DNA of 64,000 nucleotides. It comes from Chamaelirium japonicum (taxonomy: Eukaryota > Streptophyta > Magnoliopsida > Liliales > Melanthiaceae). The translations under genes were made by a program, and so were the position numbers. This document shows positions 1 through 15,148 of this stretch, piece by piece (the first letter of the stretch is position 1; each line of letters starts with the position of its first letter). Location: NCBI GenBank assembly GCA_947650365.1, contig OX393549.1, positions 28,859,209-28,923,208 of the forward strand. Reading direction: 5' to 3'. The notes beneath the pieces are model-generated. The model had not been told where the DNA came from, did no database searches, and worked only from the letters and a program-made list of their open reading frames with translations.

Positions 1-3000
1 ATTCGTACGATCCATTCTAATTCATTCGTACGATCCATTTCTAATTCATTCGTCCGATCCATTCTAATTCATTCGCACGAATGTATCCATTCTAATTCAT
101 TCGTACGATCCATTCTAATTCATTTGTACGATCCATTCTAATTCATTCATAAGATCCATTCTAATTCATTCGTACGATCCATTCTAATTCATTCGTACGA
201 TCCATTCTAATTCATTCGCACGAATATATCCATTCTAGTTCATTCGTACGATCCATTCTAATTCATTCGTACGATCCATTCTAATTCATTCGCACGATCC
301 ATTCTAATTCATTCGTACGATCAATTCTAATTCATTCGCACGAATGTATCCATTCTAATTCATTCGTACGATCCTGAATTAGAATGGATCGTACGAATGA
401 ATTAGAATGGATACCTTTGTGTATATGAATTAGAATGGATCGTACGAATGAATTAGAATGGATCATATTAATGAATTAGAATGGATCGTACGAATTAATT
501 AGAATGGATCGTACGAATGAACTAGAATGGATAGATTTGTGCGAATGAATTAGAATGGATCGTACGAATGAATTAGAATAGATCGTATGAATGAATTAGA
601 ATGGATCTTACGAATGAATTAGAATGGATCGTACGAATGAATTAGAATGGATCGTACGAATGAATTAGAATGGATCATATTAATGAATTAGACTGGATCG
701 TACGAATGAATTAGAATGGATACATTCGTGCGAATGAATTAGAATGGATCGGACGAATGAATTAGAATGGATCGTACGAATGAATTAGAATGGATCAAAT
801 GAATGAATTAGAATGGTTACATTCATGCGAATGAATTAGAATGGATCGTACGAATGGATTAGAATGGATCGTACGAATGGATTAGAATGGATACGTTCGA
901 GCGAATGAATTAGAATGGATCATACGAATGAATTAGAATGGATCGTACGAATAGATTAGAATGGATCCTACGAATGGATTAGAATGGATACCTTTGTGCA
1001 TATGAATTAGAATGGATCGTACGAATGAATTAGAATGGATCATATTAATGAATTAGAATGGATCGTACGAATAAATTAGAATGGATACATTCGTGCACGA
1101 TCCATTCTAATTCATTCGCACGAATGGATAATCGTACGAATGAATTAGAATGCATCGTACGAAAGAATTAGAATGGATATATTCGTGCGAATGAATTAGA
1201 ATGGATCATACGAATGAATTAGACTGGATCGTATGAATGAATTTGAATGGATACATTTGTGCGAATGAATCTAAATGGATTGTATGAATGAATTACAATG
1301 GATCGTACGAATGAATTAGAATGGATCGTACGAATGAATTAGAATAGCTTATACGAATGAATTAGAATGAATCGTATGAATGAATTAGAATGGTTACATT
1401 CGTGCGAATGAATTAGAATAGATCGTACGAATGAATTAGAATGGATCGTACGAATAAATTAGAATGGATCGTGGGAATGAATTAGCATGGATCGTACGAA
1501 TGAATTAGAATGGATCGTACGAATGAACTAGAATGGATACATTCGTGCGAATGAATTAGAATGGATCGTACGAATGCATTAGAATGGATCGTACGAATGA
1601 ATTAGAATGGATCGTACGAATGAATTAGAATGGATCTTACGAATGAATTAGAATGGATCATACGAATGAATTAGAATGGATCGTACGAATGAATTAGAAT
1701 GGATACATTCGTGCGAATGAATTAGAATGAATCGGACGAATGAATTAGAATGGATCGTACGAATGAATTAGAATGGATCTTACGAATGAATTAGAATGGA
1801 TCGTACGAATGAATTAGAATGGATCGTACGAATGAATTAGAATGGATATATTCGTGCGAATGAATTAGAATGGATCGGACGAATGAATTAGAATGGATCG
1901 TACAAATGAATTAGAATGGATCGTACGAATGAATTAGAATGGATCGTACGAATAAATTAGAATGGATACATTCGTCCGAATGAATTAGAATGGATCATAC
2001 TAATGAGTAAGAATGGATCGTACGAATGAAATAGAATAGATTGTACGAATGAATTAGAATGGATCCTACGAATGAATTAGAATGGATCGTGTGAAAGAAT
2101 TAGAATGGATTGTATGAATATATTAGAATGGATCGTATGAATGAATTAGAATAGATCGTGGGAATGAATTCGAATGGATCGTACGAATTCATTCTAATTC
2201 ATTCATACAATCCATTCTAATTCTTTCACACGATCTATTCTAATTCATTCGTAGGATCCATTCTAATTCATTCGTACTATCTATTCTATTTCATTCGTAC
2301 GATCCATTCTTACTCATTCGTATGATCCATTCTAATTCATTCGGACGAATGTATCCATTCTAATTCATTCGTACGATCCATTCTAATTCATTCGTACGAT
2401 CCATTCTAATTCATTCGTACGATCCATTCTAATTCATTCGTCCGATCCATTCTAATTCATTCGCACGAATGTATCCATTCTAATTCATTCGTACGGTCCA
2501 TTCTAATTCATTCGCACAATCCATTCTATTTCATTCGTACGATCCATTCTTACTCATTCGTATGATCCATTATGGATACATTCGTGCGAATGAATTAGAA
2601 TGGATCATACGAATGAGTAAGAATGGATCGTACGAATGAAATAGAATGGATTGTGCGAAAGAATTAGAATGGATCGTACGAATGAATTAGAATGGATCGT
2701 GTGAAAGAATTAGAATGGATTGTATGAATGAATTAGAATAGATCATATGAATGAATTAGAATGGATCGTACGAATGAATTAGAATGGATCGTACGAATGA
2801 ACTAGAATGGATACATTCGTGCGAATGAATTAGAATGGATCGTACGAATGAATTAGAATGGATCGTACGAATGAATTAGAATGGATCTTACGAATGAATT
2901 AAAATGGATCGTACGAATGCACGATCCATGCTAATTCATTCGTTCGATCAATTCTAATTCATTAGCACGATCCATTCTAATTCATTCGTACGATCCATTC

Positions 3001-4529
3001 TAATTCCTTCGTACGATCCATTCTAATTCATTCGTACGATCCATTCTAATTCATTCATACAATCCATTCTAATTCTTTCACACAATCCACTCTAATTCAT
3101 TCGTACGATCCATTCTAATTCATTCGTGCAATCCATTCTATTTCATTCGTACGATCCATTCTTACTCATTCGTACGATCCATTCTAATTCATTCACACGG
3201 ATGTATCCATTCGTACGAATGAATTAGAATAGAATGTACGAATGAATTAGAATGGATCGTACGAATGAATTAGAATGGATCGTACGAAGGAATTAGAATG
3301 GATCGTACGAATTAATTAGAATGGATCGTATGAATGAATTAGAATAGATCGTACGAATGAATTAGAATGGATCGTACGAAGGAATTAGAATGGATCGTAC
3401 GAATGAATTAGAATGGATATATTCGTGCAAATGAATTAGAATGAATCGTATGAATGTATTAGAATGGATCGTATGAGTGAATTAGAATGGATCGTACGAA
3501 TGATTAGAATGGATTGTATGAATGAATTAGAATGGATCGTACGAATGAATTAGAATGGATCGTGTGAAAGAATTAGAATGGATTGTACGAATGAATTAGA
3601 ATGGATCCTATGAATTAATTAGAATGGATCGTGCGAATCAATTAGACTGGATCGTGCGAATGAATAAGAATAGATCATACGAATGAATTAGAATGGATCG
3701 TACGAATTAATTAGAATGGATACATTCGTGCGAATAAATTAGAATGGATTGTACGAATGAATTAGAATGGATCGTACGAATGAATTAGAATGGATTGTAC
3801 GAATGAATTAGAATGGATACATTCGTGCGAATGAATTAGAATGGATCGGACGAATAAATTAGAATGGATCGTACGAATGAATTAGAATGGATCAAATGAA
3901 TGAATTAGAATGGTTACATTCATGCGAATGATTTAGAATGGATCGTACGAATAGATTAGAATGGATCGTACGAATGGATTAGAATGGATACATTCGAGCG
4001 AATGAATTAGAATGGATCGTACGAATGAATTAGAATGGATCGTACGAATGGATTAGAATGGATCCTACGAATGGATTAGAATGGATACCTTTGTGCATAT
4101 GAATTAGAATGGATCGCACGAATGAATTAGAATGGATCATATTAATGAATTAGAATGGATCGTACGAATGAATTAGAATGGATACATTCGTGCACAATCC
4201 ATTCTAATTCATTCGCACGAATGTATCCATTCTAGTTCATTCGTACGATCCATTCTAATTCATTCGTACGATTCATTCGCACGAATGTATCCATTCTAGT
4301 TTATTCGTACGAATGTATTAGAATGGATCGTACGAATGAATTAGAATGAATCGTACGATCCATTCTAATTCATTCGTACGATCCATTCTAATTCATATGC
4401 ACAAATGAATTAGAATGGATAGTGCAAATGAATTAGAATCGATCGTACGAATGAATTAGAATGGATCATATTAATAAATTAGAATGGATCGTACGAATGA
4501 ATTAGAATGGATACATACATACGAATGAA

Positions 4530-5030
4530 TTAGAATGGATCATGCGAATGAATTAGCATGAATCGTACGAATGTATTAGAATGGATCGTACGAATGAATT
4601 AGAATGAATCGTACGATCCATTCTAATTCAATCGTCCGATCCATTCTAATTCATTCGCATGAATGTATCCATTCTAATTCATTCGTACAATCCATTCTAT
4701 TTCATTCGTACGATCCATTCTTACTCATTCGTATGATCCATTCTAATTCATTCGTACGATCCATTCTAATTCATTCGTACGATCCATTCTAATTCATTCG
4801 CACGATCTATTCTAATTCATTCATACGATCCATTCTAATTCATTCATACGATCCATTCTAATTCATTCCTACAATCCATTCTAATTCATTCGCCCGATCC
4901 ATTCTAATTCATTCATACGATCCATTCTATTCGAATGGATAGTGCGATCCATTCGAATTCATTCGCACGATCCACTCTAATTCATTCATACGATCCATTC
5001 TAATTCATTCATACAATGCATTCTAATTCT
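4530..5030. repeat. Duplicated satellite segment, family A copy 1
   Basis: It starts near GAATTAGCATGAATCG, switches to plus at about 4612 and runs through the inverted repeat at 4930 to ATACAATGCATTC. It is nearly identical over about 250 bp to 14371-14620 (offset 9767) and matches 62867-63340. One extra monomer between 4820 and 4868 accounts for the offset falling to 9744. Confidence 0.8.
4930..4957. repeat. Short inverted repeat, AGTGCG loop
   Basis: Arms TTCGAATGGAT and ATCCATTCGAA (11 bp, perfect) around AGTGCG, inside a plus block. Related copies lie at 14674-14701, 42768-42795 and 63249-63276. Confidence 0.85.
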
Positions 5031-8000
5031 TTCACACGATCCATTCTAATTTATTCGTACGATCCATTCTAATTCATTTGTACAATCCATTCGATTTCAT
5101 TTGTACGATCCATTCTTACTCATTCGTATGATCCATTCTAATTCATTCGTACGATCCATTCTAATTCATTTGTACGATCCATTCTAATTCATTCGTACAA
5201 TCCATTCTATTTCATTCGTACGATCCATTCTTACTCATTCGTATGATCCATTCTAATTCATTCGCACGAATGTATCCATTCTAATTCATTCATACAATCC
5301 ATTCTAATTCATTCGCACGAATGGATCATGCGAATGAATTTGAATGGATCGTACGAATGAATTAGAATGGATCGTACGAATGAATTAGAATGGATACATT
5401 CGTGCGAATGAATTAGAATGGATACATTCGTGCGAACGAATTAGAATAGATCGTATGAATGAATTAGAATGGATCCTATGAATGAATTAGAATGGATCGT
5501 GCGAATGAATTAGAATGGATCGTACGAATGAATTAGAATGGATCGTGCTAATGAATTAGAATTGACGAACGAATGAATTAGAATAGATTGTGCGAATGAA
5601 TTAGAATGGATCGTACGAATGAATTAGAATGGATCGTACGAATGAATTAGAATAGATCATACGAATGAGTAAGAATGGATCGTACGAATGAATTAGAATG
5701 GATCGTACGAATGAATTAGAATGGATCGTACGAATAAATTAGAATGGATACATTCGTCCGAATGAATTAGAATGGATCAAACGAATGAGTAAGAATGGAT
5801 CGTACGAATGAAATACAATAGATTGTACGAATGAATTAGAATGGTTCCTACGAATGAATTAGAATGGATCATGTGAAAGAATTAGAATGGATTGTATGAA
5901 TGAATTAGAATGGATCGTATGAATGAATTAGAATGGATCGTGCGAATGAATTCGAATGGATCGTACGAATTCATTCTAATTCATTCATACAATCCATTCT
6001 AATCCTTTCACACGATCCATTCTAATTCATTCGTACGTTCCATTCTAATTCATTAGCACGATCCATGCTAATTCATTTGTTCGTCAATTCTAATTCATTG
6101 GCACGATCCATTCTAATTCATTCGCACGATCCATTCTAATTCATTCATAGGATCCATTCTAATTCATTCATACGATCTATTCTAATTCTTTCACACGAAT
6201 GTAGCCATTCTAATTCATTCGCACGAATGTATCCATTCTAATTCATTCGTACGATCCATTCTAATTCATTCGTACGATCCATTCGAATTCATTCGCACGA
6301 TCCATTCTAATTCATTCATATGATCCATTCTAATTCATTCATACAATCCATTCTAATTCTTTCACATGATCCATTCTAATTCATTCATACGATCCATTCT
6401 AATTCATTCGTACAATCCATTCTATTTCATTCGTACGATCCATTCTTACTCATTCGTATGATCCATTCTAATTCATTCAGATGATCCATTCTAATTCATT
6501 CGTACGATCCATTCTAATTCATTCGTACGATCCATTCTAATTCATTCGCACGAATGAATCCATTCTAGTTCATTCGTACGATCGATTCTAATTCATTCGT
6601 ACAATCCATTCTAATTCAGGATCGTACGAATGGATTAGAATGGATACATTCGTGCGAATGAATTAGAATTGATCGTACGAATGAATTAGAATGGATCGTG
6701 CGAATGAATTAGAATGGATCGTACGAATGAATTAGAATGGATCGTATGAATGAACTAGAATGGATACATTCGTGCGAATGAATTAGAATGGATCGTACGA
6801 ATGAATTAGAATGGATCGTACGAATGAATTAGAATGGATCTTACGAATGAATTAGAATGGATCGTGCGAATGAATTAGAATGGATCGTACGAATGAATTA
6901 GAATGGATACATTCGTGCGAATGAATTAGAATGGATCATACGAATGAGTAAGAATGGATCGTACGAATGAAATAGAATGGATTATACAAATGAATTAGAA
7001 TGGATACATTCGTGCGAATGAATTACAATGGATCATATGTACAAATGAATTAGAATGGATACATTCGTGCGAATGAATTAGAATGGATCGTACGAATGAA
7101 TTAGAATGGATCGTACGAATGAACTAGAATGGATACATTCGTGCGAATGAATTAGAATGGATCGTATGAATGAATTAGAATGGATCGTACGAATGAATTA
7201 GAATGGATCTTATGAATGAATTAGAATGGATCGTACGAATAAATTAAAATGGATCGTATGAATGGTTTATAATGGATACATTCGTGCGAATGAATTATAA
7301 TGGATCGGACGAATGAATTAGAATGGATCGTACGAATAATTAGAATGGATCAAATGAATGAATTAGAATGGTTACATTCATGCGAATGAATTAGAATGGA
7401 TCGTACGAATGGATTAGAATGGATCGTACGAACGGATTAGAATGGATACATTCGTGCGAATGAATTAGAATGGATCATACGTATGAGTAAGAATGGATCG
7501 TACGTATGAAATAGAATGGATTGTACGAATGAATTAGAATGGATCGTGCGAATGAATTTGAATGGATCGTACGAATGAATTAGAATGGATTGTGCTAATG
7601 AATTAGAATTGATCGTACGAATGAAATAGAATGGATTGTATGAATCATATAGAATGGATTGTACGAATGAATTAGAATGGATCGTATGAATGATTTAGAA
7701 TGGATACATTCGTGCGAATGAATTAGAATGGATCATACGAATAAGTAAGAATGGATCGTACGAATGAAATAGTATGGATTGTACGAATGAATTAGAATAG
7801 ATTCGTACGAATGAATTAGAATGGATACATTCGTGCGAATGAATTAGAATGGATCGTACCAATGAGTAAGAATGGATCGTACGAATGAAATAGAATGGAT
7901 TGTGCGAATGAATTAGAATGGATCGTACGAATGAATTAGAATGGATCGTGTGAAAGAATTAGAATGGATTGTATGAATGAATTAGAATAGATCGTATGAA

Positions 8001-8370
8001 TGAATTAGAATGGATCGTACGAATGAATTAGAATGGATCGTACGAATGAATTAGAATGGATCGTACGAATGAATTAGAAAAGATACATTCGTGCGAATGA
8101 ATTAGAATGGATACATTCGTGCGAAAGAATTAGAATAGATCGTATGAATGAATTAGAATGGATCCTATGAATAAATTAGAATGGATCGTGCGAATGAATT
8201 AGAATGGATCTTACGAATGAATTAGAATGGATCGTGCTAATGAATTAGAATTGATCGAACGAATGAATTAGCATGGATCGTGCTAATGAATTAGAATGGA
8301 ACGTACGAATGAATTAGAATGGATCGTGTGAAAGAATTAGAATGGATTGTATGAATGAATTAGAATGAAT

Positions 8371-10767
8371 TCGTACGATCCATTCGAATTCATTCGCACG
8401 ATCCATTCTAATTCATTCATACGATCTATTCTAATTCATTAATTCAATCCATTCTAAATCTTTCACACGATCCATTCTAATTCATTCGTAGGATCCATTC
8501 TAATTCATTCGTACAATCTATTCTATTTCATTCGTACGATCCATTCTTACTCATTCGTATGATCCATTCTAATTCATTCGGACGAATGTATCCATTCTAA
8601 TTCATTCGTACGATCCATTCTAATTCATTCGTACGATCCATTCTAATTCATTCGTCCGATCCATTCTAATTCATTCGCACGAATGTATCCATTCTAATCC
8701 ATTCGTAAGATCCATTCTAATTTATTTGTACGATCCATTCTAATTCATTCGTCCGATCCATTCTAATTCATTCGCACGAATGTATCCATTCTAATTCATT
8801 CGTCCGATCCATTCTAAATCTTTCACACGATCCATTCTAATTCATTCGTAGGATCCATTCTAATTCATTCGTACAATCTATTCTATTTCATTCGTACGAT
8901 CCATTCTTACTCATTCGTATGATCCATTCTAATTCATTCGGACGAATGTATCCATTCTAATTCATTCGTACGATCCATTCTAATTCATACGTAAGATCCA
9001 TTCTAATTCATTCGTACGATCCATTCTAATTCATTCGTACGATCTATTCTAATTCATTCGCACGAATGTATCCATTCTAGTTCATTCGTACGATCCATTC
9101 TAATTCATTCGTACGATCCATTCTAATTCATTCGCACGATCCATTCTAATTCATTCGTACGATCCATTCTAATTCATTCGCACGATCCATTCTAATTCAT
9201 TCGTACGATCCATTCTAATTCATTCGCACGATCTGTTCTTATTCATTCGCACAATCTATTCTAATTCATTCGCACGAATGTATCTATTCTAATTCCTTCG
9301 TACGATCCATTCTAATTCATTCGTACGATCCATTCTAATTCATTCGTACGATCCATTCTAATTCATTCGTATGATCCATTCTAATTAATTCGTATGATCC
9401 ATTCTAATTCATTCGTACGATCCATTCTAATTCATTCATACAATCCATTCTAATTCATTCGCACGAATGTATCCATTCCAATTAATTCGTACGATCCATT
9501 ATAATTCATTCGTATGATCTATTCTTATTCATTCGCACGATCCAGTCTAATTGATTCGCACGATCCATTCTAATTCATTCGCACAAATGTATCCATTCTA
9601 ATTCATTCGTACGATCCATTCTAATTCATTAATATGATCCATTCTAATTCATTCGTACTATCCATTCTAATTCATATGCACAAAGGTATCCATTCTAATC
9701 CATTCGTAGGATCCATTCTAATCCATTCGTACGATCCATTCTAATTCATTCGTACGATCCATTCTAATTCATTCGCTCGAATGTATCCATTCTAATCCAT
9801 TCGTACGATCCATTCTAATCCATTCGTACGATCCATTCTAATTCATTCGTACAATCCATTCTATTTCATTCGTACGATCCATTCTAATTCATTCGTACGA
9901 TCCATTCTAATTCATTCGTATGATCCATTCTAATTAATTCGTATCATCCATTCTAATTCATTCGTACGATCCATTCTAATTCATTCGTACGATCCATTCT
10001 AATTCATTCGTACGATCCATTCTAATTCATTCGCACAAATGTATCCATTCTAATTCATTCATACGATCCATTCTAATTCATTCGTACGATCCATTCTAAT
10101 TCATTCGTAAGATCCATTCTAATTCATTCGTACGATCCATTCTAATTCATTCGCACGAATGTATCCATTCTAGTTCATTCGTACGATCCATTCTAATTCA
10201 TTCATACAATCCATTCTAATTCATTCGCACGAATGTATCCATTCTAATTCATTCGTACGATCAGTTCTAATTCATTCACAAAATCTATTCTAATTCATTC
10301 ATACGATCCATTCTAATTCATTCACACGAATGTATCCATTCTAATTCATTCATACGATCCATTCTAATTCATTCGTACGATCTATTCTAATTCACACATA
10401 CGATCCATTCTAATACATTCATACGATCCATTCTAATTCATTTGCATGAATATATCCATTCTAATTCATTCTTACGATCCATTCTAATTCATTCGTACGA
10501 TCTATTCTAATTCATTCGTACGATCCATTCTAATTCATTCGTACGATCCATTCTATTTCCTTCGTACGATCCATTCTAATTCCTTCGTACGATCCATTTT
10601 AATTCATTCATACAATCCATTCTAATTCTTTCACACGATCCATTCTAATTCATTCGTACGATCCATTCTAATTCATTCGTGCAATCCAATCTATTTCATT
10701 CGTACGATCCATTGTTATTCATTCGTACGATCCATTCTAATTCATTCACACGAATGTATCCATTCGT
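8371..10767 (+). repeat. Plus-oriented satellite block
   Basis: A continuous run of plus monomers. It opens at a GAATTC-type switch and closes at CCATTCGTACGAATG. It includes the marker CATATGCACAAAGGTATCC near 9663, which recurs near 21770, 27049, 31383 and 50045, and a near-duplicate of 13040-13678 at about 10137-10767. Within it, the stretch from about 8452 to 8600 is repeated at about 8815-8960 (CTAAATC followed by the CGGACGAATG unit). Confidence 0.9.
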
Positions 10768-12755
10768 ACGAATGAATTAGAATAGATTGTACGAATGAAT
10801 TAGAATGAATCGTACGAATGAATTAGAATGGATCGTACGAAGGAATTAGAATGGATCGTACGAATGAATTAGAATGGATCATACGAATGAATTAGAATAG
10901 ATCGTACGAATGAATTAGAATGGATCGTATGAAGGAATTAGAATGGATCGTACGAATGAATTAGAATGGATATATTCGTGCAAATGAATTAGAATGGATC
11001 GTATGAATGTCTTAGAATGGATCGTATGAGTGAATTAGAATGGATCGTACGAATGAATAAGAATGTATCGTATGAATGAATTAGAATGGATACATTCGTG
11101 CGAATGAATTAGAATTGATCGTACGAATGAATTAGAATGGATCGTGCGAATGAATTAGAATGGATCGTACGAATGAATTAGAATGGATCGTACGAATGAA
11201 CTAGAATGGATACATTCGTGCGAATGAATTAGAATGGATCGTACGAATGAATTAGAATGGATCGTACGAATGAATTAGAATGGATCTTACGAATGAATTA
11301 GAATGGATCGTACGAATGAATTAGAATGGATACATTCGTGCGAATGAATTAGAATGGATCGGACGAATGAATTAGAATGGATCATACGAATGAATTAGAA
11401 TGGATACATTCGTGCGAATGAATTAGAATGGATCGGACGGATGAATTAGAATGGATCGTACGAATGAATTAGAATGGATCGTACAAATGAATTAGAAAGG
11501 ATCGTATGAATAAATTAGAATGGATACATTCGTCCGAATGAATTAGAATGGATCATACGAATAAGTAAGAATGGATCGTACGAATGAAATAGAATAGATT
11601 GTACGAATGAATTAGACTGGATCCTACGAATGAATTAGAATGGATCGTGCGAATGAGTTAGAATGGATTGTATGAATGAATTAAAATGGATCGTACGAAT
11701 GAATTAGAATGGATCAAACGAATTAATTAGAATGGATCATACGAATGTTTTAGAATGGATCGTACGAATGAATTAGAATTGAATCGTACAAATGAATTAG
11801 AATGCATCGTACGAATGAATTAGAATGGATCGTGCTAATGAATTAGAATTGATCGAACGAATGAATTAGAATGGATCGTGTGAAAGAATTAGAATGGATT
11901 GTATGAATGAATTAGAATAGATCGTATGAATGAATTAGAATGGATCGTATGAATGAATTAGAATGGATCGTACGAATGAATTAGAATGGATCGTACGAAT
12001 GAATTAGAATGGATACATTCGTGCGAATGAATTAGAATGGATACATTCGTGCGAAAGAATTAGAATAGATCGTATGAATGAATTAGAATGGGTCCAATGA
12101 ATCAATTAGAATGGATCGTGCGAATGAATTAGAATGGATCGTACGAATGAATTAGAATGGATCGTGCTAATGAATTAGAATTGATCGAACGAATGAATTA
12201 GAATGGATACATTCGTGCGAATGAATTAGAATGAATCGTACGAAGGAATTAGAATGGATCGTACGAATGAATTAGAATGGATATATTCGTGCAAATGAAT
12301 TAGAATGGATCGTATGAATGTATTAGAATGGATCGTATGAGTGAATTAGAATGGATCGTACGAATGAATTAGAATGGATCGTATGAATGAATTAGAATGG
12401 ATACATTCGTGTGAATGAATTAGAATGGATCGTATGACTGAATTAGAATAGATTTTGTGAATGAATTAGAACTGATCGTACGAATGAATTAGAATAGATA
12501 CATTCGTGCGAATGAATTAAAATGGATTGTATGAATGAATTAGAATGGATCCTATGAATGAATTAGAATGGATCGTGCGAATGAATTAGAATGGATAGTA
12601 CGAATGAATTAGAATGGATCGTGCTAATGAATTAGAATTGATCGAACGAATGAATTAGCATGGATCGTGCTAATGAATTAGAATGGAACGTACGAATGAA
12701 TTAGAATGGATCGTGTGAAAGAATTAGAATGGATTGTATGAATGAATTAGACTAA
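10768..12755 (-). repeat. Minus-oriented satellite block
   Basis: A continuous minus run beginning with the recurring start GAATTAGAATAGATTGTACG and rich in variants such as CGAAGGAATTAG, GTGTGAAAGAATTAG and GTGCTAATGAATTAG. The same variant series recurs in other minus blocks (15149-17354, 39400-40650, 53000-53600), so these blocks are copies of a shared ancestral segment. Confidence 0.9.
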
Positions 12756-14294
12756 ATTCGTACGATCCATTCTAATTCACTCATACGATCCATTCTTATT
12801 CATTCATACAATCCATTCTAATTCTTTCACACGATCCATTCTAATTCATTCGTAGGATCCATTCTAATTCATTCGTACAATCTATTCTATTTCATTCGTA
12901 CGATCCATTCTTACTTATTCGTATGATCCATTCTAATTCATTCGGACGAATGTATCTATTCTAATTTATTCGTACGATCTATTCTAATTCATTCGTACGA
13001 TCCATTCTAATTCATTTGTACGATCCATTCTAATTCATTCGCACGAATGTATCCGTTCTAGTTCATTCGTACGATCCATTCTAATTCATTCATACAATCC
13101 ATTCTAATTCATTCGCACGAATGTATCCATTCTAATTCATTCGTACGATCAGTTCTAATTAATTCACAAAATCTATTCTAATTCATTTATACGATCCATT
13201 CTAATTCATTCACACGAATGTATCCATTCTAATTCATTCATACGATCCATTCTAATTCATTCGTACGATCCATTCTAATTCACTCATACGATCCATTCTA
13301 ATACATTCATACGATCCATTCTAATTCATTTGCAAGAATATATCCATTCTAATTCATTCGTACGATCCATTCTAATTCCTTCGTACGATCCATTCTAATT
13401 CAGTCGTACGATCTATTCTAATTCATTCGTACGATCCATTCTAATTTATTCATACGATCCATTCTAATTCCTTCGTACGATCCATTCTAATTCATTCGTA
13501 CGATCCATTCTAATTCATTCATACGATCCATTCTAATTCATTCACACGATCCATTCTAATTCATTGGTACGATCCATTCTAATTCATTCGTGCAATCCAT
13601 TCTATTTCATTCGTACGATCCATTCTTACTCATTCGTACGATCCATTCTAATTCATTCACACGAATGTATCCATTCGTACGAGTGAATTAGAATAGATTG
13701 TACGAATGAATTAGAATGGATCGTACGAATGAATTAGAATGGATCGTACGAAGGAATTAGAACGGATCGTACGAATGAATTAGAATGGATCGTATGAATG
13801 AATTAGGAATAGATCGTACGAATGAATTAGAATGGATCGTACGAAGGAATTAGAATGGATCGTACGAATGAATTAGACTGGATCGTACGAATGAATTTGA
13901 ATGGATACATTTGTGCGAATGAATCTAAATGGATTGTATGAATGAATTACAATGGATCGTACGAATGAATTAGAATGGATCGTACGAATGAATTAGAATA
14001 GCTCATACAAAAAAATTAGAATGAATCGTATGAATGAATTAGAACGGTTACATTCGTGCGAATGAATTAGAATAGATCGTACGAATGAATTAGAATGGAT
14101 CGTATGAATAAATTAGAATGGATCGTGGGAATGAATTAGAATGGATCGTACGAATGAATTAGAATGGATCCACCGAATGAGTTAGAATGGATCATACGAA
14201 TGAATTAGAATGGATTGTACGAATGAATTAGAATGGATTGTGCGAATGAATTAGAATGGATCGTATGAATGAATAACAATGGATCGTACGAATG

Positions 14295-14770
14295 AATTAG
14301 AATGGATCGTGCGAATGAATTAGCATGAATCGTACGAATGTATTAGAATGGATCGTACGAATGAATTAGAATGAATCGTACGATCCATTCTAATTCAATC
14401 GTCCGATCCATTCTAATTCATTCGCATGAATGTATCCATTCTAATTCATTCGTACAATCCATTCTATTTCATTCGTACGATCCATTCTTACTCATTCGTA
14501 TGATCCATTCTAATTCATTCGTACGATCCATTCTAATTCATTCGTACGATCCATTCTAATTCATTCGCACGATCCATTCTAATTCATTCATACGATCCAT
14601 TCTAATTCATTCCTACAATCCATATTAATTCATTCGCCCGATCCATTCTAATTCATTCATACGATCCATTCTATTCGAATGGATCATGCGATCCATTCGA
14701 ATTCATTCGCCCGATCCATTCTAATTCATTCATACGATCCATTCTAATTCATTCATACAATGCATTCTAA
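14295..14770. repeat. Duplicated satellite segment, family A copy 2
   Basis: Copy of 4530-5030 and of 62867-63340, with the same switch (GAATGAATCGTACGATCC at about 14380) and the same inverted repeat at 14674. It departs from the other copies after ATACAATGCATTC at about 14770. Confidence 0.8.
14674..14701. repeat. Short inverted repeat, CATGCG loop
   Basis: Perfect 11-bp arms TTCGAATGGAT and ATCCATTCGAA around CATGCG. It is the same element as at 4930-4957. Confidence 0.85.
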
Positions 14771-15148
14771 TTCATTCATACGATCCATTCTAATTCATTT
14801 GCACGAATATATCCATTCTAATTCATTCGTACGATCCATTCTAATTCCTTCGTACGATCCATTCTAATTCATTCGTACGATCTATTCTAATTCATTCGTA
14901 CGATCCATTCTAATTCATTCGTACGAGCCATTCTAATTCCTTCGTACGATCCATTCTAATTCCTTCGTACGATCCATTCTAATTCATTCATACAATCCAT
15001 TCTAATTCTTTCACACGATCCATTCTAATTCATTCGTACGATCCATTCTAATTCATTCGTGCAATCCATTCTATTTCATTCGTACGAGCCATTCTTACTC
15101 ATTCGTACGATCCATTCTAATTCATTCACACGAATGTATCCATTCGTA

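Larger units (their letters stand above)
1..8370. repeat. Rapidly strand-switching satellite mosaic
   Basis: Plus and minus blocks alternate with switches near 374, 1097, 1129, 2187, 2571, 2921, 3213, 4195, 4311, 4350, 4398, 4612, 5322, 5968, 6618 and 8371. The shortest blocks (about 1097-1128 and 4311-4397) are only one to three monomers long. The long minus runs (375-1096, 1129-2186, 3213-4194, 6619-8370) contain regular 28-bp units reading GGATACATTCG. No other sequence type is present. Confidence 0.9.
12756..15148. repeat. Satellite mosaic, duplicated at 61.6-63.3 kb
   Basis: Plus at 12756-13677, minus at 13678-14379, plus at 14380-15148. The segment from about 13040 to 14770 is collinear with about 61616-63340. 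The unit starting ATGAATCGTACGATC lies at 14371 here and at 62923 there. Rare markers keep their order: GATCAGTTCTAATT, GACTGGATCG, GAATCTAAATGG, GAATTAGCATGAATCG and GAATTCAATCGTCCG types. Confidence 0.85.

Noticed and set aside
4604..4792. 62-codon open frame, with an identical product at 14371-14559 and a near-identical one on the minus strand at 59719-59907
   Set aside because: Pure satellite. Because 23 is not a multiple of 3, three monomers make a 23-residue peptide repeat (HSNSFVRSILIHSYDPF type). Stops are avoided only where CTATTTC and CTTACTC variants replace CTAATTC. The recurring copies reflect segmental duplication, not protein conservation.
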